Part shown: positions 1 to 8,371 of the stretch, piece by piece | Numbering within the stretch: the stretch's first letter is position 1 | Layout: each line of letters opens with the position of its first letter | Assembly (NCBI GenBank): GCA_963712465.1 | Contig: CAVQHY010000006.1 | Span: 248,001 to 312,000, forward strand | Direction: 5' to 3' | Length of the DNA: 64,000 bases | DNA from: CAVQHY01 sp963712465 | Lineage (GTDB): Bacteria; Actinomycetota; Thermoleophilia; Gaiellales; Gaiellaceae | Translations under genes and position numbers: made by a program | Notes under the pieces: model-generated | Seen by the model: the letters and a program-made list of their open reading frames with translations, nothing else | Databases searched by the model: none | What the model was told of the DNA's origin: nothing

Positions 1-54
1 AACGTGGGCCGGGAGTACGCCGAGGTCTTCGAGGTCTACCGGGTCGTCGCCTGA
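1..54 (+). CDS. C-terminal end of an unidentified protein (partial)
   Basis: An open frame enters from the left edge and ends at TGA 52-54. Only 17 residues are visible, ending in YRVVA. The frame uses GC-rich third positions like its neighbours, which supports real coding. Too little is present to name a function. It converges on the ATP-grasp gene with a 12-base gap. Confidence 0.5.
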   Translation, partial: NVGREYAEVFEVYRVVA

Positions 55-66
55 GCCGACCGGGCG

Positions 67-1092
67 TCAGGCGTCCCACTCGAGCTGGCCGAAGTAGCGC
101 AGCGCCTTCCGCGTCGGGCGCACGCGGGAGCGGAGCGCCTCGAGCTCGGCGTCGGTGACGAGGCCGAGGGCGCGCTTGACGCCGAGCCAGGGGAGGTTCA
201 GATCCTCCTGGTAGACGATCGTGGAGATGCGCGGGTTGACCTCGATCACGCAGTCGCCGACGAGCTGGATGTTGAAGAAGTGCTCGATGCCGAGCGCGGC
301 GACGATGCGGTCTGCGTCGGCCATGAGTTCAGGGTCGGCGAGCGTCTGGAAGTACATCGCGAGGCCGGCGCGCATCGCCTCGCGGGTCTTCGGGTGGCCG
401 AGCACGACGCGGGTTCCGTCGGCGATCCCGTCGATCGTCCGCTCGCCGCCCTGCGCGAGCTCCATCACGAGGAGCTCCTCGCCGCCGTCCTCGGAGAGCA
501 GCTCGGCAACCTCCTCCAGGCGCATCGCGAGCGAGCCCGGCCGCTCGTGCAGGAGCTGGTGGGCGCGGTCGACGGTCGGGTCGAGCACCCGGTAGCCGCG
601 CGAGCCCGACGAGTACACGGGCTTGAAGCAGACCGGCCGCTCCGGGTAGCCGAGCTCCTCCGCCGCGGCGACGAAGGCAGACCGGCCGCCGACGAGTCTC
701 CATTCGGGGACTCGCACCCCGATCTCGCCGAGGCGGCGGTAGCACTCGGCCTTGTCGTTCGCGGCCCGGATGGTCTCCACAGAGGACACCAGCACCGGCA
801 CCGGGAAGTCGCGGCGCGCTCCGGCGAGGCCCAGCAGATCGTGCGAGGACTGCGGCAGGACGACGTCGGCGCCTTCGCGCTCGACGAGCTCCAGCACGGC
901 TTCGGGGAACCCGGGGTCGGCCCCGCGCGGCACGGTCGCGAACGCGTCGCAGAGGAAGCGCCCGACGGCGCGCTCGCTCATGTCGCAGCCGACGAGCCGA
1001 ACCTCCCGCTCGCCGTTTCCGCGCAGCGCTTGGAGCAGCGCCGCAGTGCCGGGCGCACCGGACGCGGTGACGAGGACGGTCAGCCGGGACAC
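67..1092 (-). CDS. ATP-grasp enzyme (carbamoyl-phosphate-synthase-like large-domain fold)
   Basis: A 341-residue protein with GTG start at 1092. The N-terminal 100 residues resemble the pre-ATP-grasp Rossmann-like half (TVLVTASGAPG, then a DVVLPQSSHD turn). The ATP-grasp core follows, with the NDK segment near residue 111, the ATP-binding lysine in FKPVYSSGSRG near 155-165 and the metal-binding IEVNPR near 283. Such enzymes join a carboxylate to an amine or thiol through an acyl-phosphate; the substrate cannot be read from sequence. It is divergent from the phosphohydrolase at 1113 and is one of four ATP-grasp proteins in the window. A role in attaching an amino acid or other acid to a glycan precursor is inference. 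Confidence 0.85.
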   Translation of the reverse strand: MSRLTVLVTASGAPGTAALLQALRGNGEREVRLVGCDMSERAVGRFLCDAFATVPRGADPGFPEAVLELVEREGADVVLPQSSHDLLGLAGARRDFPVPVLVSSVETIRAANDKAECYRRLGEIGVRVPEWRLVGGRSAFVAAAEELGYPERPVCFKPVYSSGSRGYRVLDPTVDRAHQLLHERPGSLAMRLEEVAELLSEDGGEELLVMELAQGGERTIDGIADGTRVVLGHPKTREAMRAGLAMYFQTLADPELMADADRIVAALGIEHFFNIQLVGDCVIEVNPRISTIVYQEDLNLPWLGVKRALGLVTDAELEALRSRVRPTRKALRYFGQLEWDA

Positions 1093-1098
1093 CCCGGC

Positions 1099-1105
1099 TA
1101 GTATC
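1099..1105. promoter_or_regulatory. Overlapping divergent -10 elements for the 1092(-) and 1113(+) genes
   Basis: Plus strand TAGTAT at 1099-1104 lies 8 bases before GTG 1113. Read on the minus strand, GATACT at 1105-1100 lies 7 bases before GTG 1092. The two start codons are only 20 bases apart, so both transcripts would begin at or next to the start codon (leaderless) and the two -10 boxes share bases. Confidence 0.55.
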
Positions 1106-1112
1106 GCCGCCG

Positions 1113-2492
1113 GTGCCTTCCAAGGTGATGGTGATCGGGCTCGACTGCGCCGCGCCGCAGCTCGTCTTCGACCGCTGGCTCGACGAGCTCCCCGCGCTGC
1201 GAGGACTCGTCGAGCGCGGGCGGTGGGGAGTGCTGCGAAGCTGCGACCCGCCGATCACCGTGCCCGCGTGGTCGGTCGCGACGTCGTCGCGAAGCCCCGG
1301 CGCGCTCGGCTTCTACGGCTTCCGGAACCGGCGCGATTACTCGTACGACGCGCTGGTCTTCGCCGACTCCAGGGCCGTGAAGGTTCCCCGCGTCTGGGAC
1401 CTGCTCTCGTTTCGCGGCCGCAACGTGATCGTGCTCGGAGTGCCACAGACGTATCCGGTCAGCCGTGTCAACGGCGTGATGGTCTCGTGCTTTCTCACCC
1501 CCGACACGCAGACCTCTCAATACACGTACCCGGCCGAGCTGAAGGAGGAGATCGAGGGGCTCGTCGGTCGTTACCTGGTCGACGTCGAGGACTTCCGCAC
1601 CGACGACAAGGAGCGGCTCCTGGCCGAGATCGAGGAGATGACCGACAAGCGCTTCCGGGTCGCCGAGCGCCTGCTCGAGACGCGGCCCTGGGACCTCTTC
1701 TTCATGGTCGAGATGGGCACCGATCGGATCCACCATGGCTTCTGGCGGTTCACCGACCCGGAGCACCGCCTGTACGAGCCGGGGAATGTGTACGAGTCGG
1801 CGATGCTCGACTACTACCGCCGCCTCGACGAGAAGATGGGGCGGCTGCTGCGCTTCGCAGACGACGACACCGCCGTGCTCGTCGTCTCCGACCACGGGGC
1901 AAAGCGGATGGACGGCGGCATCTGCGTCAACGAGTGGCTGCGCCGCGAGGGCTATCTCGTTCTGCTCGAGGAGCCGACCGGGCCCGTGCGGCTGACCCCG
2001 GAGCTGGTCGACTGGAGCCGCACGGTCGCGTGGGGCGAGGGCGGCTACTACTGCCGGCTCTTTCTCAACGTCGAGGGACGTGAGCCGCAGGGGATCGTCG
2101 CTTCCGACGACTACGAACGTGTTCGCGACGAGCTGAAGGCGAACCTCGAGGCGCTGGGCGACGAGGAGGGTCGCCCGATCGGGACGGTCGCGCACCGGCC
2201 GGAGGAGCTCTACGCCGAGCCGCGTGGGGTCGCCCCCGACCTGCTCGTCTACTTCGGTGACCTCTACTGGCGCTCGATCGGCCAGGTCGGGACCGGCACC
2301 GTCCACGTCTACGAGAACGACACCGGGCCGGACGATGCCAATCACGCCCACGAGGGGCTGTACGTGCTCGCGGCGCCGGGTGTCGAGGCGGGGCGCGGGT
2401 CCGAGCGCGATCTGCGGGATGTTGCGCCGACGATCCTCGCTCTGCTCGGCGAGCCGATGCCACCCGACATGGAAGGGGAGAGCCTCGTCTAG
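1113..2492 (+). CDS. Alkaline phosphatase superfamily phosphohydrolase/phosphodiesterase
   Basis: A 459-residue protein of the type I phosphodiesterase/AP-superfamily group. Visible elements are the first metal ligand in GLDCA (D11), the likely nucleophile Thr in PPITVPAW (about T49), a D..HH segment (GTDRIHHGFW), the metal pair in SDHGAK, and a late histidine in NHAHEGLYVL. No signal peptide is seen, so it may be cytoplasmic. GTG 1113 is chosen because it starts the conserved first strand and sits 8 bases after a TAGTAT hexamer. It converges with the flippase gene (9-base gap). A second AP-superfamily gene lies at 4099. The substrate, perhaps a sugar phosphate or polyprenyl phosphate, is unknown. 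Confidence 0.85.
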   Translation: MPSKVMVIGLDCAAPQLVFDRWLDELPALRGLVERGRWGVLRSCDPPITVPAWSVATSSRSPGALGFYGFRNRRDYSYDALVFADSRAVKVPRVWDLLSFRGRNVIVLGVPQTYPVSRVNGVMVSCFLTPDTQTSQYTYPAELKEEIEGLVGRYLVDVEDFRTDDKERLLAEIEEMTDKRFRVAERLLETRPWDLFFMVEMGTDRIHHGFWRFTDPEHRLYEPGNVYESAMLDYYRRLDEKMGRLLRFADDDTAVLVVSDHGAKRMDGGICVNEWLRREGYLVLLEEPTGPVRLTPELVDWSRTVAWGEGGYYCRLFLNVEGREPQGIVASDDYERVRDELKANLEALGDEEGRPIGTVAHRPEELYAEPRGVAPDLLVYFGDLYWRSIGQVGTGTVHVYENDTGPDDANHAHEGLYVLAAPGVEAGRGSERDLRDVAPTILALLGEPMPPDMEGESLV

Positions 2493-2501
2493 GCCCGGTG
2501 G

Positions 2502-4025
2502 TCATCGCCGCAGCCTGAGGAACTTGCGCAGCGACGAACGGCCCGCGGCCAGGTCGTCCGGCGGAAAGTAGCCCGTGACGCGCAGGGCGAACGGGTAGGC
2601 GGCGGTGATCGCGGCTCGAACGAGGAGCGAGATGCCGATCGGAAGCCAGGCGTCCACGGCGAGCGACGCGAGACAGAGCCCGAGCGTGAGCCCGAGCACG
2701 CCGACCGTGCGCGGCCAGTCCCACGGGACGCGGTAGATGCGGTTGGAGACCACGAGCACGAGCAGCGCGAGGGCCCAGAGCGAGGCGGCCGTCGCCCAGG
2801 CGGCGCCGACGAACGAGTACGGCGGGATGAGCAGGAAGTAGAGGCCGACCGCGATCGCGGCGCCCGTGAGCGCCAGGGGCGGCAGGAGGCGCATCCGTTT
2901 GGTCACGTTGAGGCCGACCGCGAAGAGCGTGTACGCGCCGGTCGCGACGGCGGCGAGGGCGAGCGGCGCGACGGCGGGCGTGGCGTCCCAGTAGCTCTCG
3001 GGCATGATCAGGTGGAAGACCGGCAGGATCCACGCCGACACGATCACCGCGAGATACCCCGCGCCGAAGAAGTAGTAGTTGGCGCCGCGCGCCACCATCT
3101 GCGGGTGGCGGCCGCTGTCGAGCCACGAGTAGTGCCACTGCGTCCAGCCCATGCGAAACGCGAGCACGCCGACGAGCACGAGCTGGCTGTAGCGGAAGGC
3201 GACGCCGTAGAGGCCGGCGTCGGCGAGCCCGTGGAAGTGCTTGACGAAGAAGCGGTCCAGGAGGTTCATCGCATAGAAGGCGAGCCCGCCGACGATGCCC
3301 GGCCAGGCGAACGCGATCATCTCGCGGCCGACGCTCCAGTCGACGTGGCGCACGAGGTCGCGGACGTACTCGCGAAGCGTCAGCGCGAACGCGAGGCAGA
3401 CGGACACGAGCGACGCGATCAGGATGCCCTTGACGCCGAGGTGCCAGACGGCGACGAGGAGGATGCTGAAGACGACCTGGGTGACGCCGCGCGTCAGCGA
3501 GTAGAAGGCAAACGTCGTCGGCTTGCGCCGGAGCCGGCAGAGGATCATCGGGAGGTCGACGATGTTCGTCAGGTACAGGTCGCAGAGCGCGATCACGAAG
3601 AACGAGGCGTACGCGGTCGTGTCGAAGATCCGGTCGGAGAGCTGCGAGGAGAGCAGGATCAGGGGAACCACCACCAGCGCCGGGTAGACCGACTCGATCC
3701 AGAGGTAGAGGGTGATCACCTGACGGCGCCAGGCGGGGTCGTCGCGATCGAAGAAGAAGCGCGCGAAGACGCCGTCCATGTTCGCCGCGACCAGGACGTC
3801 GACGAACGCGACGGTCGCGAGCACGAGCTCGAGTCGCCCGAAGGCCGCCGGCGAGAGGAAGTGCGCGTACAGCGGGACGAGCAGGAACGCGAGCGACTTG
3901 AGCAGAATCCGCGTGCCCCCGTAGATGGCGGCGTCCTGCGCGAGGGCGCCGATCCCCAGTCGTTTCGGGATCCCCGCGTCCTGGTCGACCTCGCGTAGCG
4001 GCTCTTCGGCTCGAAGCTCGCTCAT
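2502..4025 (-). CDS. Oligosaccharide flippase, Wzx/MATE-like (polysaccharide biosynthesis protein)
   Basis: A 507-residue protein with about 12-14 hydrophobic segments and short charged loops. It opens with a cytoplasmic tail and the segment AAIYGGTRILLKSLAFLL typical of the Wzx/RfbX group. The family flips undecaprenyl-diphosphate-linked repeat units across the plasma membrane for polymerisation outside. Start ATG 4025. It lies 73 bases downstream of the phosphohydrolase at 4099 on the same strand and is probably co-transcribed with it. No clear promoter is seen in that gap. A matching polymerase/ligase candidate is at 43749. Confidence 0.85.
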   Translation of the reverse strand: MSELRAEEPLREVDQDAGIPKRLGIGALAQDAAIYGGTRILLKSLAFLLVPLYAHFLSPAAFGRLELVLATVAFVDVLVAANMDGVFARFFFDRDDPAWRRQVITLYLWIESVYPALVVVPLILLSSQLSDRIFDTTAYASFFVIALCDLYLTNIVDLPMILCRLRRKPTTFAFYSLTRGVTQVVFSILLVAVWHLGVKGILIASLVSVCLAFALTLREYVRDLVRHVDWSVGREMIAFAWPGIVGGLAFYAMNLLDRFFVKHFHGLADAGLYGVAFRYSQLVLVGVLAFRMGWTQWHYSWLDSGRHPQMVARGANYYFFGAGYLAVIVSAWILPVFHLIMPESYWDATPAVAPLALAAVATGAYTLFAVGLNVTKRMRLLPPLALTGAAIAVGLYFLLIPPYSFVGAAWATAASLWALALLVLVVSNRIYRVPWDWPRTVGVLGLTLGLCLASLAVDAWLPIGISLLVRAAITAAYPFALRVTGYFPPDDLAAGRSSLRKFLRLRR

Positions 4026-4098
4026 CGCGCCCGCGGCGTGTCGCCGGCGGGACGGCTCCCTTCGGGCTCACGCGAGCGGAGCGCGGCGCTCTCCTCGG

Positions 4099-5718
4099 TC
4101 ATTCGTAGCCAAGGTCGCGAAGCTTCTCGATCATCTTGGCCTCTTCCTCTTCGGTGTAGACGGATCCTTCTGACTGTAGGCCCCGGCTCGGAGCGACGAC
4201 CGCGTCCACGCGCTCGAGCGAGGGCTCGAGGATCGCCTCGATCGGCATCCCGTCCAGGCGGGCGGCCAGGCCGTGGAGAGCGAGAATCGTCGCGGGAACC
4301 TGGGTGATCTCGGAGCCGGCCGGCACGTCGGCCGGGCGGATCCCGGGGCCGGCCGCGGCGAGGATCCCGGTCACCCCGTGATGTCCCGAGTAGCCGTAGA
4401 AGCTTTCGGGATCGAGATGGTCATGGCGCTCGAATGCGGTGCTCCACTGACGGCGCGACGACTCCACGTGGATGCGTTCGTCGCGGGGCAGGATCACGAG
4501 CTCGGGCGCGCGATCCAGATGGGCGCCCCGGTAGAGCTCCTCCTTGCGGCGGACGTCGAAGGCGGGCTCGCCGGTCTCGGGATGCGTGATCCCGGAGAGC
4601 GCCTCGGCCAGCTCGCGCTCGACTCCGGGGTCGTCGCGCGCGCCCGACGCCTCGCCCAGGTAGATCTGGCCGCCCGTGGCGAAGCAGTACGCTCGCGTCG
4701 AGCCGAAGTCGATGTCGGCGAAGGCCCGGTCGGGCCGCGGTCGCGGCAGCGGGAGGACGTCGAGGGCCCGTCCGTAGCCACGCGTGGTGCGGGCAAGCCG
4801 CTGGTCGACCTTCGAGAGCGAGCTCAACCGACCTCCCTTGAGCGGCTGGAGCGAGCGACGCCGGTAGCGGAGATAACCCGCCTCCTCGAGCCAGCGGTTC
4901 GCATGAAAGGTCCAGTAGATCGGCTTCATCCCGTGGTCGGAGAGGACGAGCGTCGTCGGCTCCTCGTCCCAGATCCGCCCGGCCTCGGCGATCAGCTCGC
5001 CGCAGGCGCGATCGACGGCTTCGTACACCTGTACGAGCTCGTCGCCGGCCGCGCCGGGGTCGTGCGCGGGATGGCTCGGGTCGAGCCGGTGGTAGCCGAG
5101 GTGGCCGGCGAAGTCGGAGCTCATGAAGTCCACTGCGAGGAGCCCGAGGCCCGGCTCGAGCTCGAGGCACAGGCGGCAGACCCCCGCGATCTCGTCGACG
5201 TGCTCGAGCAGCCTGCGCGCGAAGCCGTCGAAGTCCTCCCACCAGCGCTCCGCCATCGGGTGGTGTGCTGTCACGAGATCCGGGTAGGCGGCGTGGATGC
5301 GCTCGCGCGCAGAGGACGGAAGGATCTCCGGCTGAGACGGGCCGCCGTACCCGGTCACCACGACCCCGTCGATCGGCTCGGGCGGGTACGTGAACGGGAT
5401 CGTCACGAAGGCCGAGCGGATTCCGGCCGCACCGAGCGGGCGCCAGAGCGGGCTCCCGCTGCGACTTGCAGCGCTCTCGACCCGCTGCGGCGCCCGATTC
5501 GGGTTCGACGAGAAGTTGAAGATCCCGTGCCCGGCCGGGTTGAGGCCGGTGAGAAACGACGACCACGCTGTCGGGGTCACCGCGGGAATCGTCGAGCGGA
5601 GCGGCCCGAACGCGCCCTCGCGGGAGAGCCGCGCCAACGTGGGCAGCCGCCCCTGACCGAGAAGGTCGCGCACGAGGTCGTAGTCGGCGCCGTCGAGGCC
5701 GAGGCAGAGGATCCTCAC
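4099..5718 (-). CDS. Alkaline phosphatase superfamily phosphohydrolase/phosphomutase-like
   Basis: A 539-residue AP-superfamily protein that resembles predicted phosphohydrolase/phosphomutase members. Seen are GLDGADYD at the N-terminus (first metal Asp), IPAVTPTAWSSFLTG with the presumed nucleophile Thr, a second metal site with D and H around SSDFAGHLGY, the DH pair in LSDHGMKP, and the final histidines in GYSGHHGV. No transmembrane segment is obvious. The start is GTG 5718. The 136 bases upstream (5719-5854) contain no convincing promoter. It is related in fold to the product at 1113 but clearly divergent, so this is not a recent duplication. The substrate is unknown. Confidence 0.85.
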   Translation of the reverse strand: MRILCLGLDGADYDLVRDLLGQGRLPTLARLSREGAFGPLRSTIPAVTPTAWSSFLTGLNPAGHGIFNFSSNPNRAPQRVESAASRSGSPLWRPLGAAGIRSAFVTIPFTYPPEPIDGVVVTGYGGPSQPEILPSSARERIHAAYPDLVTAHHPMAERWWEDFDGFARRLLEHVDEIAGVCRLCLELEPGLGLLAVDFMSSDFAGHLGYHRLDPSHPAHDPGAAGDELVQVYEAVDRACGELIAEAGRIWDEEPTTLVLSDHGMKPIYWTFHANRWLEEAGYLRYRRRSLQPLKGGRLSSLSKVDQRLARTTRGYGRALDVLPLPRPRPDRAFADIDFGSTRAYCFATGGQIYLGEASGARDDPGVERELAEALSGITHPETGEPAFDVRRKEELYRGAHLDRAPELVILPRDERIHVESSRRQWSTAFERHDHLDPESFYGYSGHHGVTGILAAAGPGIRPADVPAGSEITQVPATILALHGLAARLDGMPIEAILEPSLERVDAVVAPSRGLQSEGSVYTEEEEAKMIEKLRDLGYE

Positions 5719-5854
5719 CGCGGACGCTCCGACACGCCTCCGCGCGACTTTCGCGACGCCGCGTCACACAGGCGCGCGCTCGATCTCGCTACGCTCGAAG
5801 CGGGGAGGAGGCCGGGCGCACCGCACCACAGGATCACGCCGGTGAGACATGTCC

Positions 5855-6970
5855 TCATCGGCCGAGCATCCGCGTGTAGAGCGCCTCGAGCTGCTCCCCG
5901 GGGTCGCCCAGGCGCTCGCGGGCATACCGCTCGTTTCGCTCGCCGTACGCCCTCCGGAGGCCGGCGTCCCGGAGGAGGCGCAGCAGCGCATCGGCCACCG
6001 CGTTCTCGTCCCGGCAGGGGACGACCTCGCCACCCTCGCCCTGCGTGATCCACTCGTCGATCGTGACCGCGTCGCCCATCACCATGGGAAGGCCCGACAG
6101 CATCGATTCGACCATCGAGGCGGGCGTCGCGTCTGTCGACGCGATCGAGACGCCGACGTCCGCGGACGCGCAGAGCTCCGGCAGCTCGTCGGGAGCGGCG
6201 AAATGCAAAGCCACCGCCTCGCCAAGGCCGAGCTCGTCGATCAGGGCCTCCGTCTCGTCCCGGGTCCATCCGCCGCGCGCCGCGAGCACCAGCCTGGCCT
6301 CCGGCAGCTCGCGTCGCACGCGGTCAAACGCCCGCAGGAGCACGTCGAGGTTCGTGTTCGGCCGGAAGTTTCGCAGCGAGAGCACGACCGGCGACCCGGC
6401 GGGCCAGCCGAACCGCTGCGCGAGCCCCGGCACCCGCTTCGCCGGCGAGAACGGCCGTGGGTCGACGTACCAGACGATGCGATGAACCGATCCAGGTGGC
6501 GCGCCGAGCCGCACCGTCTCCTCGGCGTTTGCGACCGACGAGACGACGTACGCGTCTCCCGCGGCGATCGCCTTCCGCACGAGCTTGCGTCCGCGGGCAC
6601 GGTCGCGCCCGTACGTGAAGATGTCTGTGTTCCAGGGGCTGATGACGAGCGGATGGACGTCGGCCCACGCCGCCCAGTGCCCGTACGGCAGCAGGTAGTG
6701 GGCATGGACGACATCGACGTCGAGCCGGTGCGCAAGTCTCGCGACGGCCGGGCCCCAGACGAGACGGCGGACGCCCTTGATTCGCGTCGACAGGCCGAGC
6801 TCACGGACGTCGTGCGCGACGATGCCGTCGAGCTCGCCGGGCCGGTCGCTCAGCCGGTCGCTCGCAACGTGCACCTCGTGACCCCGCTCGGCGAGCCGCC
6901 AAGCCCAGCGCAGGAAGATGATCGAGCGCCCGTCGCCGATGCCGAGCAGGCGCAGATGGTTCGCGGCCAC
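5855..6970 (-). CDS. Glycosyltransferase family 4 (GT-B fold)
   Basis: A 371-residue retaining GT-B enzyme. The N-terminal domain shows the loop WRLAERGHEVHVAS and the DVVHAHYLLPYG acceptor-side motif. The C-terminal nucleotide-sugar domain has VVLSLRNFRPNTN, then the family region around PASMVESMLSGLPMVMGDA, where the usual EX7E pair lies. These enzymes move a sugar from a nucleotide-sugar onto a lipid-linked glycan at the cytoplasmic membrane face. GTG 6970 is chosen because it is 8 bases after a TAGACT hexamer. It lies 22 bases below the beta-propeller gene. Confidence 0.85.
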   Translation of the reverse strand: MAANHLRLLGIGDGRSIIFLRWAWRLAERGHEVHVASDRLSDRPGELDGIVAHDVRELGLSTRIKGVRRLVWGPAVARLAHRLDVDVVHAHYLLPYGHWAAWADVHPLVISPWNTDIFTYGRDRARGRKLVRKAIAAGDAYVVSSVANAEETVRLGAPPGSVHRIVWYVDPRPFSPAKRVPGLAQRFGWPAGSPVVLSLRNFRPNTNLDVLLRAFDRVRRELPEARLVLAARGGWTRDETEALIDELGLGEAVALHFAAPDELPELCASADVGVSIASTDATPASMVESMLSGLPMVMGDAVTIDEWITQGEGGEVVPCRDENAVADALLRLLRDAGLRRAYGERNERYARERLGDPGEQLEALYTRMLGR

Positions 6971-6978
6971 GGGCGGCC

Positions 6979-6984
6979 AGTCTA
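6979..6984 (-). promoter_or_regulatory. -10 element TAGACT for the GT4 at 6970
   Basis: The minus strand reads TAGACT with 8 bases to GTG 6970. No Shine-Dalgarno sequence is seen, which fits a leaderless transcript. The same hexamer precedes the genes at 48185 and 49410. Confidence 0.5.
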
Positions 6985-6992
6985 TCGGCGGC

Positions 6993-8357
6993 TTACGTGC
7001 CGAACGCCTTGACCGCGCCGGAGAACCCGGCCGCGTACACGCGTCCGTCGATCACCGTCGGCGCGGTGAAGACCGACTCGCCGAGCGAACCTCTCCAGAG
7101 CACCGCGCCGGACCGGGCGTCGACGGCCCAGATCTCGTACTTCTCCGTGACCGGGAACCAGACGACGTCGCCCGCCACGGTCGGCGGGCCGTTCACGGAG
7201 ACGACATCCAGGGGGATCGTCCAGGCCCTCCGAAGCTTGCAGCTCCTCGTCAGCGAAAGCTTGAACAGCCTGTCGTGACCGCTGACGTAGAGCGCCCGTG
7301 CGCGTGGCGACCACGCCGGCTGGCCACTCAGGTTCCCGGCCAGCCGGAGCTTCGACACGATGCCCTTGCTGATCGCGTCGAGCCGCCAGACGTAGATGAC
7401 ACCGTTCTTGTTCTCTCCCGCGACGAGATCGGGGCAGCCCCTCGCCCGCATCACGATCGGGGTTCCGCTGAAGGCGAAGTCGCGAGGCTTCCGCACGACC
7501 AGCGGCGTGTTCTCGGCAGTGACCCTCAAGTCGCGTGTGAGGCGGACGACGTGGAGCGCGCGGCCGGCGGACTCCGAGAAGCGCTTACCACGATTCCTGC
7601 CGATCTGGTACGCGTTTGCCGTTCCGACGAGGAGCGAATCCGTCCTCGCGTCGTAGGCCGGGCCGCCCCAGCCCCAGATGCCGCTGCCACCGCCGAGGAT
7701 CCTGGGTGTCGCCACCCAGGTCTTCACCTCGCGCGTCGCCAGGTCGACGGAGAAGAGCTTGCCGCTCGACACGTCGTGACGGCAGAGCTCGCCCGTGCCG
7801 ACGTACAGCTTTCCTCCAGCGAGCGTCACCGCGCCCCAGGTGAGGCGTACCGTGGGGTCGCGGTAGAGACGCACGGGCCATCCTTCGCGCTCCTCGAGCG
7901 TGACGACGTCGAGGGCGTGCGCCCAACCGAGCGCGTCCGTCACGTAGATCGTCCCGGTCTCGCCGTCAATCGCGGGCGCGCCCGTGATCCCGAACTCGCC
8001 GTCGGGGAGAAACGGACAGCTGCTGAGCTTCATGAAGCCGAGCTGGCGGGTGGCCCGCGTGCCGCCGTTGCCGTCGAGCGCGACGAGCACGCCCTTGCTC
8101 GTGCCGACGAAGACCGTCTGCTCGCCTGGGGCGGGTACGTCCCGCACGACGAGAACCTGCGTCGTCACGCGGCCGTCGACCTTCGCGTTCCACAGGTCGT
8201 GAAGCCCAGCCGGATTGTCGATTCCCTGCTCGACGTATCCGGTGCGCAGCGGGTCGTTGGCAAAGGTCAGCCAGCCCGAGACGGGTTGCGCGCGCGCGGC
8301 TTCTGCAAGGCACGCGGCAGCGGCGAGCGAGAGCACGATGGCGAGACCCCGGAGCAC
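6993..8357 (-). CDS. Secreted PQQ/WD40-like beta-propeller protein
   Basis: A 454-residue protein beginning with a signal peptide: short basic start, hydrophobic run, then AAAACLAEAARAQP. The ARA-QP boundary looks like a signal peptidase I site; the earlier AAAC could be a weak lipobox. The mature part has repeated blades of the form TIYVTDALGWAHALD, LYVGTGELC and RVYAAGFSGAVKAF, typical of quinoprotein-like or BamB-like propellers, which usually act as binding scaffolds rather than enzymes. GTG 8357 is chosen from the signal peptide and an 8-base spacing to a TAGAGT box. A second propeller is at 56617. Function in the locus is unknown. Confidence 0.75.
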   Translation of the reverse strand: MLRGLAIVLSLAAAACLAEAARAQPVSGWLTFANDPLRTGYVEQGIDNPAGLHDLWNAKVDGRVTTQVLVVRDVPAPGEQTVFVGTSKGVLVALDGNGGTRATRQLGFMKLSSCPFLPDGEFGITGAPAIDGETGTIYVTDALGWAHALDVVTLEEREGWPVRLYRDPTVRLTWGAVTLAGGKLYVGTGELCRHDVSSGKLFSVDLATREVKTWVATPRILGGGSGIWGWGGPAYDARTDSLLVGTANAYQIGRNRGKRFSESAGRALHVVRLTRDLRVTAENTPLVVRKPRDFAFSGTPIVMRARGCPDLVAGENKNGVIYVWRLDAISKGIVSKLRLAGNLSGQPAWSPRARALYVSGHDRLFKLSLTRSCKLRRAWTIPLDVVSVNGPPTVAGDVVWFPVTEKYEIWAVDARSGAVLWRGSLGESVFTAPTVIDGRVYAAGFSGAVKAFGT

Positions 8358-8365
8358 GGCGCGTG

Positions 8366-8371
8366 ACTCTA
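8366..8371 (-). promoter_or_regulatory. -10 element TAGAGT built on the stop codon of the preceding gene
   Basis: The TAG stop of the eIF-2B-like gene (8371-8369, minus) is also the first half of TAGAGT, which lies 8 bases before GTG 8357. The downstream gene could therefore start a leaderless transcript exactly where the upstream gene ends. Confidence 0.5.

Noticed and set aside
280..1101. Long plus-strand open frame across the first ATP-grasp gene
   Set aside because: It is antisense to a protein with clear ATP-grasp motifs; its translation is Arg/Ala/Gly-rich with no family pattern, as expected from the reverse strand of GC-rich coding DNA.
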